From an uncultured Micrococcales bacterium (GTDB lineage: Bacteria > Actinomycetota > Actinomycetes > Actinomycetales > Microbacteriaceae), in NCBI GenBank assembly GCA_903893675.1, contig CAITNA010000097.1, forward strand, positions 1 to 5,876: a stretch of DNA of 5,876 nucleotides, given 5' to 3'. This document shows positions 1-4,274 of the stretch, piece after piece. Every line of letters begins with the position of its first letter. The stretch's first letter is position 1. Under the pieces are notes generated by a model. The model was not told the origin of the DNA. It saw only the letters and a list, made by a program, of their open reading frames with translations, and ran no database searches. Both the position numbers and the translations under genes were made by a program.

Positions 1-1263
1 GACGATCCAAGGGTTGAGCTTGAACCAAACGCTGACGCCACCGACGACCGCCTGAACAAAGATGCCGGCAACCACATGCTTGCCTCGCAGCACCTGCGCT
101 CGATTCGCAAGACTCTGGGCGACAAGCTCGCCGATGAACTGGGGCTGACTCTGCTGACAGGCCAGATGTCTACGGCTGAGCACAAGCGAGCGCTGCTTCA
201 GGTGATCAGCGGCAAGGCTCGAATCGTTGTCGGCACGCACGCCCTGATGTCGAACAAGGTCGAGTTCTTCGACCTCGGGCTGATTGTTGTCGACGAGCAG
301 CATCGCTTCGGTGTTGAACAGCGCGAGGCTCTGCGCCTCAAGGGCAAACTGCCACCACACGTTCTAACCATGACGGCAACGCCGATTCCGCGCACGCTCG
401 CCGTTAGCGTCTTCGGGGATCTCGATATCTCAACCCTCGATGAACTTCCCGCAGGTCGCCAGCCAATCGTGAGTCACGTGGTTCGGCAGGCACAGAGCGC
501 GCTGGTTGCTCGCACCTGGTCGCGCATCCGTGAAGAGGTAGACGCAGGTCATCAGGCGTTCGTGGTGTGCTCGCGCATCGACGACCAGGATGAACCTGAC
601 GACGAGGTCGATGACTCGGGCGAGGAGTTGCTCGAAGACCAGCCGAAGCAAAAACCAGCCACCGTTGTCGGCATGCTCGAAGCGTTGAGTTCGGTCGATT
701 CGCTCAAGGGTCTTCGCATCGAGGCGCTGCACGGTCGCATGTCTAGCGAAGACAAGGATGCCGTGATGAATCGATTCGCCGGTGGCGAGATCGACATTTT
801 GGTTTCAACCACCGTGATTGAGGTTGGCGTCGACGTGCCGAATGCAACCGTGATGGTTGTTGTCGATGCGGATCGTTTTGGCATGAGCCAGTTGCACCAG
901 TTGCGCGGGCGCGTTGGTCGTGGTGGCAACGCCGGTTTGTGTTTGCTTCTGACTGCAGCCGAAGATGGCTCGCTCGCACTCGAGCGCGTGCAGGCGGTTG
1001 CCGACACTCTCGATGGTTTCAAGCTCAGCGAGATTGACCTCGAACTGCGCCGCGAGGGCGACGTGCTTGGCACCTCGCAAAGTGGCGGTCGAAGCAGCCT
1101 CAAGTTGCTTCGCGTGATTCGCGATGCCGAGCTGATTACCTCGGCCCGCGCCCAGGCCGAAGCTGTGCTCGATGCCGACCCGACGCTCGAGAAGCATCCT
1201 GCGCTGGCCGCCGCCCTTGCCGAGCTCGAGGAAGCCGCCCAAGACAACCTCAGCAAAAACTAA
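1..1263 (+). CDS. recG: ATP-dependent DNA helicase RecG, C-terminal part (5' end outside window)
   Basis: RecG is a monomeric superfamily 2 helicase that remodels stalled replication forks and branch-migrates Holliday junctions. The frame is open from base 1, so the visible 420 residues are the 3' portion of a protein that is usually about 700 residues or more. The N-terminal wedge domain and Walker A motif lie off the left edge. Visible motifs are DEQH (motif II, 292-303) followed by RFGVEQR, TATPIPRT (motif III, 373-396), TTVIEVG (motif V, 808-828) and QLHQLRGRVGRG (motif VI, 889-924). The C-terminal part includes LRREGDVLGTSQSGG, typical of RecG. Two acidic segments stand out: codons 1-25, where motif Ia is expected, and 580-642, between motifs IV and V. 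The gene ends in tandem stops, TAA TAG (1261-1266), 12 nt before coaD. The ATG at 76 is internal and is not the real start. The identity is secure. Confidence 0.96.
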   Translation, partial: DDPRVELEPNADATDDRLNKDAGNHMLASQHLRSIRKTLGDKLADELGLTLLTGQMSTAEHKRALLQVISGKARIVVGTHALMSNKVEFFDLGLIVVDEQHRFGVEQREALRLKGKLPPHVLTMTATPIPRTLAVSVFGDLDISTLDELPAGRQPIVSHVVRQAQSALVARTWSRIREEVDAGHQAFVVCSRIDDQDEPDDEVDDSGEELLEDQPKQKPATVVGMLEALSSVDSLKGLRIEALHGRMSSEDKDAVMNRFAGGEIDILVSTTVIEVGVDVPNATVMVVVDADRFGMSQLHQLRGRVGRGGNAGLCLLLTAAEDGSLALERVQAVADTLDGFKLSEIDLELRREGDVLGTSQSGGRSSLKLLRVIRDAELITSARAQAEAVLDADPTLEKHPALAAALAELEEAAQDNLSKN

Positions 1264-1275
1264 TAGCCTTTAGGT

Positions 1276-1788
1276 ATGAGCAAAATCGCTGTGTATCCGG
1301 GCAGTTTCGACCCGATTACTTTTGGTCACCTAGACATCGCGGCCCGAGCCGCAGCGCTATTCGATGAACTTCACATCGTCGTCGTGCACAACCCGAACAA
1401 GACCCCGTTTTTCACCAGCGAACAGCGCGTGAGCCTCATTGAAGACAGCCTGTCTGAGGCGGCCCGCTTCGGTCGGTCGATTCCGCCAAGCACCAAGATC
1501 GTCATCGCCACCCTCGACAGTGGCCTTTTGGTCGACTACTGCCGCAAGGTTGGGGCAGGGGCGCTCATCAAGGGTGTTCGCAACAACGCCGACCTCGAAT
1601 ACGAGCTGCCAATGGCCCGCGTGAACCGCGACCTCGCCAACGTAGAGACCGTCTTCTTGCCAGCCGACCCAGGCCAGGGCTTCGTCTCGAGCAGCCTGGT
1701 TCGCCAGGTGGCAGACCTTGGAGGCTCAGTCGACAAGTATGTTCCTGCCGCCGTTGTGCGTGCCCTGAAAGCCCGAGCCAAGGCCTAG
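1276..1788 (+). CDS. coaD: Phosphopantetheine adenylyltransferase (PPAT)
   Basis: CoaD transfers AMP from ATP to 4'-phosphopantetheine to give dephospho-CoA, the penultimate step of coenzyme A synthesis in the cytosol. The 170-residue product opens with the nucleotidyltransferase signature YPGSFDPITFGHLD (residues 7-20, with the TxGH catalytic motif at 15-18). It has Lys42 in NPNKTPFF, the KGVRNNADLEYE block (99-110) that normally reads KGLR...DFEYE, NRDLANVETVFL (117-128), and SSSLVR (138-143, the family's ISSS/T-x-VR motif). It is slightly longer than the usual ~160 residues because of extra sequence around residues 62-72. The ATG lies two residues before the conserved beta-strand, so this start is well supported. 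No Shine-Dalgarno sequence sits at normal spacing: the only AGG (1272-1274) is one base from the ATG. Translation may therefore depend on ribosomes finishing recG, 12 nt upstream. The next gene begins 2 nt after the TAG. Confidence 0.97.
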   Translation: MSKIAVYPGSFDPITFGHLDIAARAAALFDELHIVVVHNPNKTPFFTSEQRVSLIEDSLSEAARFGRSIPPSTKIVIATLDSGLLVDYCRKVGAGALIKGVRNNADLEYELPMARVNRDLANVETVFLPADPGQGFVSSSLVRQVADLGGSVDKYVPAAVVRALKARAKA

Positions 1789-1790
1789 TC

Positions 1791-2300
1791 ATGACAACCT
1801 CACCATTCGTGCTCAGCGTGCACGACCTGATGCACAAGCCCGGCCAGATGCGCGAGCTTGAGCTAGACATCAAGCTGCCAAAGGCCATGGGCAACGGGGC
1901 CACCGAGATCCCGGCCGACGACATCCTTGAACTGGATTTGCGCCTGGAATCGGTTCACGAGGGAATTTTGGCCACCGGAGAGGTCTTTGCAGAGGCCAAA
2001 GCCGAGTGCAGTCGCTGCCTCGACCCGGTTATCCAAGAGGTAGAGGTGGAATTTCAGGAGCTTTTCACCTATTCTTATGTGAGCGAAGACGAGCTTGTCA
2101 TTGTCGATGAATCCATCGATTTGGAGCAAGCAGTCCTAGATGCGGTGGTTCTAAACCTCCCACTCCAACCAATTTGCAGCCCAGACTGTCTAGGTCTATG
2201 CCCAGATTGCGGATACCGGATGGCAGACGACCCAACGCATCAACACGAAGCCCCGATCGATTCGCGGTGGAGTGAACTAAAGAACTTGAAGGAAGATTGA
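1791..2300 (+). CDS. DUF177 / YceD-family protein, probable role in 23S rRNA accumulation
   Basis: This 169-residue protein belongs to the DUF177 (YceD) family, which is almost always encoded directly upstream of rpmF in bacteria. Family members have been linked to 23S rRNA accumulation, but the biochemical activity is unclear. Features seen: an N-terminal part with VHDLMHKPGQMRELELDI, a CSRC pair (Cys73, Cys76) followed by LDPV, an acidic central region, and a second cysteine cluster CSPDCLGLCPDCG (Cys129, 133, 137, 140). The cysteines look able to bind a metal, probably zinc, which is an inference. The C-terminus (IDSRWSELKNLK) matches the family ending of the type 'DPRWAALKDL'. The start follows the coaD stop by 2 nt, with AAGG (1780-1783) as a reasonable ribosome binding site 7 nt upstream. 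The stop lies one base before rpmF, so the two are probably translated together. Codon use in the last third differs from its neighbours, with more CTA, CCA and CAA. Confidence 0.92.
   Translation: MTTSPFVLSVHDLMHKPGQMRELELDIKLPKAMGNGATEIPADDILELDLRLESVHEGILATGEVFAEAKAECSRCLDPVIQEVEVEFQELFTYSYVSEDELVIVDESIDLEQAVLDAVVLNLPLQPICSPDCLGLCPDCGYRMADDPTHQHEAPIDSRWSELKNLKED
2289..2293 (+). promoter_or_regulatory. Ribosome binding site for rpmF
   Basis: AAGGA lies 8 nt before the rpmF ATG and inside the last codons of the DUF177 gene. It is one of the two strongest Shine-Dalgarno sequences in the window, as expected for a ribosomal protein that must be made in large amounts. It would let rpmF recruit ribosomes independently as well as by coupling to the upstream gene. 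Confidence 0.75.
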
Positions 2301-2301
2301 C

Positions 2302-2505
2302 ATGGCAGTACCAAAGCGCCGCCTCAGCCGTAGCCGCATCCACTCGCGTCGTTCGCAGTGGAAGGCAAACCCTGTTGCTCTCGTCAAGACTGTTGAGAAC
2401 GGCAAGGTTGTTTACAGCCTGCCTCACCGTGCCAAGGAAGTTGTTGACTCAACTGGCGCAGTTCAGTTCTTGGAGTACAAGGGCCGCAAGGTCGCTGACG
2501 CCTAA
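2302..2505 (+). CDS. rpmF: 50S ribosomal protein L32 (bL32), cysteine-free form
   Basis: bL32 is a small, basic, structural protein of the large ribosomal subunit. The 67-residue product begins MAVPKRRLSRSR and continues RRSQWKANP, the hallmark N-terminal block of bL32. The C-terminal half contains no cysteine, whereas many bL32 proteins carry four cysteines forming a zinc ribbon. This is therefore a zinc-independent (C-minus) form. Its tail (KTVENGKVVYSLPHRAK, then EYKGRKVADA) resembles the longer variant I associate with Microbacteriaceae. The ATG follows the DUF177 stop by one base and has a good AAGGA ribosome binding site. The stop codon lies in the left arm of a small hairpin that reaches into the rnc leader. 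The short length is normal for the family. Confidence 0.97.
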   Translation: MAVPKRRLSRSRIHSRRSQWKANPVALVKTVENGKVVYSLPHRAKEVVDSTGAVQFLEYKGRKVADA

Positions 2506-2516
2506 AAACTTTAGGT
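2500..2516 (+). promoter_or_regulatory. Small hairpin spanning the rpmF stop and the rnc ribosome binding site
   Basis: CCTAAA (2501-2506) and TTTAGG (2510-2515) are perfect inverted repeats around a 3-nt loop, AAC. A G-U pair at 2500/2516 could extend the stem. The left arm contains the rpmF TAA and the right arm contains the AGG that is the only Shine-Dalgarno candidate for rnc (5 nt before its GTG). A ribosome ending at rpmF would disrupt the stem, so it could couple rnc translation to rpmF. The stem is short and AT-rich with a tight loop and no following T-run, so it is not a typical terminator. A functional role is inference. Confidence 0.35.
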
Positions 2517-2520
2517 CAGT

Positions 2521-3225
2521 GTGAATCTCGATGAACTGGGCGCAAAGCTCGGAGTAGAGATCGACCGCGAACTCTTGCAGCTCGCACTCACACACCGCTC
2601 ATACGCATATGAGCAAGGCAACATACCCAACAACGAACGCCTCGAATTTCTAGGCGACTCGGTGTTGGGTTTTGTCGTTACTAGCCATATTTACGAAACC
2701 CTCAATCTTCCCGAGGGCGAAATGACCAAGATCAAAAACGCAGTTGTGTCTGCTCGCGCGCTCGCGGTGATTGCCGGGGCACTCGGCATCGGTGACTACC
2801 TGCTTCTCGGCAAAGGCGAAATTGCCACGGATGGTCGCAACAAGCCGAACCTTCTCGCAGATGCGTTCGAGGCGATTCTCGGAGCCGCATACGTTTCTGC
2901 GGGTTTCGATGCCGCGCGAAGCCTGGTCGAAAAGTTTGTCTTTCCGCTTCTAGATAACCCGGATGACCTGCGCGCCAACTCTGACCCGAAGACCACCTTG
3001 CAGGAGCGCATCCAGGCACTGGGCAAGGGCACGCCTGTCTACAAGACCAGCTTCGAAGGCCCAGACCACGACCGCACCTACTTCTCGACCCTGCTGATCA
3101 ACGGCGAAGAGATCAGCAACGGTGTCGGTCGCACCAAGAAGACCGCAGAAACTGCAGCTGCCGTAACCGCGCTCGACGCGCTCGTCGATGCCGTGCCGGC
3201 CAAGAAGAAGCGCAAGCGCCGCTAG
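2521..3225 (+). CDS. rnc: Ribonuclease III
   Basis: RNase III is an Mg-dependent endonuclease that cleaves double-stranded RNA. It excises the 16S and 23S rRNA precursors and processes some mRNAs, acting as a dimer. The 234-residue product has the signature NERLEFLGDSVL (38-49), with catalytic carboxylates Glu39, Glu42 and Asp46. The second pair, Asp114 and Glu117, is in DAFEAILGA. A double-stranded RNA-binding domain spans about 156-225, ending GVGRTKKTAETAAAVTALDAL, and is followed by a lysine/arginine tail (KKKRKRR). All active-site residues are present and the length is normal. The GTG start is chosen because it begins the family's N-terminal helix and lies 5 nt after an AGG. That AGG lies in a small hairpin shared with the rpmF stop, so expression may be coupled to rpmF. 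The stop TAG shares its G with the mutM start codon. Confidence 0.97.
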   Translation: MNLDELGAKLGVEIDRELLQLALTHRSYAYEQGNIPNNERLEFLGDSVLGFVVTSHIYETLNLPEGEMTKIKNAVVSARALAVIAGALGIGDYLLLGKGEIATDGRNKPNLLADAFEAILGAAYVSAGFDAARSLVEKFVFPLLDNPDDLRANSDPKTTLQERIQALGKGTPVYKTSFEGPDHDRTYFSTLLINGEEISNGVGRTKKTAETAAAVTALDALVDAVPAKKKRKRR

Positions 3226-4163
3226 TGCCTGAGCTCCCAGAAGTCGAAACCGTTCGCTCGGGGCTGGCTCCGGCGCTGACCGGGGCGCGCGTGCTCGCCA
3301 TCGAGATCTTCGACGAGCGTTCGCTGAAACGCCACAAGTCGGGCCCTTCGGATTTCGTGCGATCGCTGGTCGGGGCACGCATCGCGGCCGTCGTGCGCCG
3401 CGGCAAGTTCATCTGGATGCCGCTCGAGTTTGACGGGGCTGGGGCACCTCGGCTCGCACTCGTAGGTCACCTCGGCATGAGCGGTCAGATGCTTCTTCGC
3501 AAACGCGGAGATGAGCCAGACAAACTCACTCGCGTGATTATTCACTGCGAAACTTCGCGCGGCAAACTAATCGAGTTTCGTTTCATCGACCAGCGCCTAT
3601 TCGGTGGCCTGCAGCTAGACGAACTTGTCGCGACCCCGGATGGCCTAACCGGCGGCTTCTCGTCGAAAGCAGCCAAGACCGCCTGGTGGTTGAATCTGAT
3701 TCCGGCAACCGCCGCCCACATCGCGCGCGACCCACTCGACGTGAACTTCGACGCAGAAGCTGTTTGGTCGCGCTTCCACAAAAAGCACTCGGGTGTAAAG
3801 CGCGTGCTGCTCGATCAGCAGCTGATGAGTGGCATCGGCAACATCTATGCCGACGAAGCCCTGTGGCAGGCAAAGCTTCACTACGACCAACCAGCTGACA
3901 GCATCAAGCGGGCAACCTTCGACCTATTGCTGGCTGCGGTGCGCAGCATCCTAGAAAAGGCGGTTGCCGAGGGTGGCACCTCGTTCGACGAGCAATACAA
4001 AAACGTCAACGGCGAGAGCGGCTATTTCGACGTTTCACTCAATGCCTATGGCATGACCGACCAGCCCTGCCCGCGCTGCGGCAAGGGCATTCGCCGCGAC
4101 TCCTGGATGAATCGTGGCTCGCACTTCTGCCCAAACTGCCAGCGCCTGCGCAAAACCGCGTAA
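3225..4163 (+). CDS. mutM: Formamidopyrimidine-DNA glycosylase / AP lyase (Fpg)
   Basis: Fpg removes 8-oxoguanine and formamidopyrimidines from DNA and nicks the abasic site by beta,delta-elimination, as part of base excision repair. The 312-residue product begins with PELPEVETVR. After Met removal, Pro2 is the catalytic nucleophile and Glu3 the general acid. Lys61 (RRGKF) is the conserved beta-hairpin lysine. Met85 in HLGMSG, and Arg124 and Phe126 in DQRLFGG, match the lesion-probing residues. The helix-two-turn-helix is about 195-214 (LLDQQLMSGIGNIYADEALW). The zinc finger is Cys282, Cys285, Cys302 and Cys305, with Arg297 in the loop (NRGSHFCPNCQ). Everything needed for activity is present. 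At 312 residues it is somewhat longer than the ~270 of E. coli Fpg, with extra sequence around 137-172. The start is GTG, overlapping the rnc stop by one base. It lacks a clear ribosome binding site, so translation by re-initiation after rnc is likely. Confidence 0.97.
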   Translation: MPELPEVETVRSGLAPALTGARVLAIEIFDERSLKRHKSGPSDFVRSLVGARIAAVVRRGKFIWMPLEFDGAGAPRLALVGHLGMSGQMLLRKRGDEPDKLTRVIIHCETSRGKLIEFRFIDQRLFGGLQLDELVATPDGLTGGFSSKAAKTAWWLNLIPATAAHIARDPLDVNFDAEAVWSRFHKKHSGVKRVLLDQQLMSGIGNIYADEALWQAKLHYDQPADSIKRATFDLLLAAVRSILEKAVAEGGTSFDEQYKNVNGESGYFDVSLNAYGMTDQPCPRCGKGIRRDSWMNRGSHFCPNCQRLRKTA

Positions 4164-4189
4164 CTTCGGGCTTTGCGGGCATCCGTTGT

Positions 4190-4224
4190 GTAATTTCGAC
4201 CCCAAATAATGCGGTAATTTTGAC
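4190..4224 (+). repeat. Direct near-repeat GTAATTTYGAC upstream of smc
   Basis: GTAATTTCGAC (4190-4200) and GTAATTTTGAC (4214-4224) match at 10 of 11 positions and are 24 nt apart, start to start. They lie in the only sizeable intergenic gap, about 50-85 nt before the smc start. Two copies on the same face of the helix spacing (a little over two turns) could be a regulator's binding sites, or could be chance in a short AT-rich patch. Confidence 0.5.
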
Positions 4225-4260
4225 GGGTTAGGCGAGCACTCTGCCGCCGTAAAAGACCAA

Positions 4261-4268
4261 AAGGGGTG
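4261..4268 (+). promoter_or_regulatory. Ribosome binding site that fixes the smc TTG start
   Basis: AAGGGGTG closely matches the anti-Shine-Dalgarno complement AAGGAGGTG. Its AAGGGG core ends 8 nt before TTG 4275. An in-frame TAG at 4269-4271 lies between the two, so no upstream start is possible. The strong site compensates for the weak start codon. Confidence 0.8.
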
Positions 4269-4274
4269 TAGCGC

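Larger units (their letters stand above)
4164..4274 (+). promoter_or_regulatory. mutM-smc intergenic region, possible smc promoter
   Basis: This 111-nt gap is the only one in the window longer than 15 nt. The middle is AT-rich compared with its surroundings and holds AAATAAT (4204-4210), one mismatch from a TATAAT -10 box, and TTGACG (4220-4225), a good -35 match. Neither has a well-matched partner at 16-18 bp: TTGTGT (4186-4191) is only 13 nt from AATAAT, and nothing resembling a -10 box lies 17 nt after TTGACG. No hairpin followed by a T-run is visible, so there is no clear terminator after mutM. A separate smc promoter is plausible from the spacing but is not proven by the sequence. Confidence 0.35.

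Noticed and set aside
76..78. ATG at 76 as the start of a separate short helicase gene
   Set aside because: The frame is open back to base 1, and RecG needs the upstream Walker A region. The ATG has no ribosome binding site and falls within a conserved helicase block.
469..484. Possible parS site (centre CACGTG in TGAGTCACGTGGTTCG)
   Set aside because: It matches the parS consensus TGTTTCACGTGAAACA at only about 10 of 16 positions, loses the palindrome arms, and lies inside recG coding sequence.
552..1256. Long open frame on the - strand opposite recG
   Set aside because: Its product is a serine/arginine-rich low-complexity string, which is the expected antisense reading of GC-rich, TCG/CGC-rich coding DNA. 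It lies wholly inside the secure recG frame.
2029..2037. DnaA-box-like TTATCCAAG
   Set aside because: It is a single imperfect copy (7 of 9) inside the DUF177 coding region with no neighbouring boxes or AT-rich unwinding region.
4156..4182. Possible terminator after mutM (CCGC ... GCGG)
   Set aside because: The stem would be only 4 bp with a loop of about 16 nt and no T-run follows, so it does not look like an intrinsic terminator.
4231..4248. Small hairpin GGC(G)AG-CACT-CTGCC upstream of smc
   Set aside because: It has five pairs with a bulge and no conserved context. It is weak enough to be chance in GC-rich DNA.
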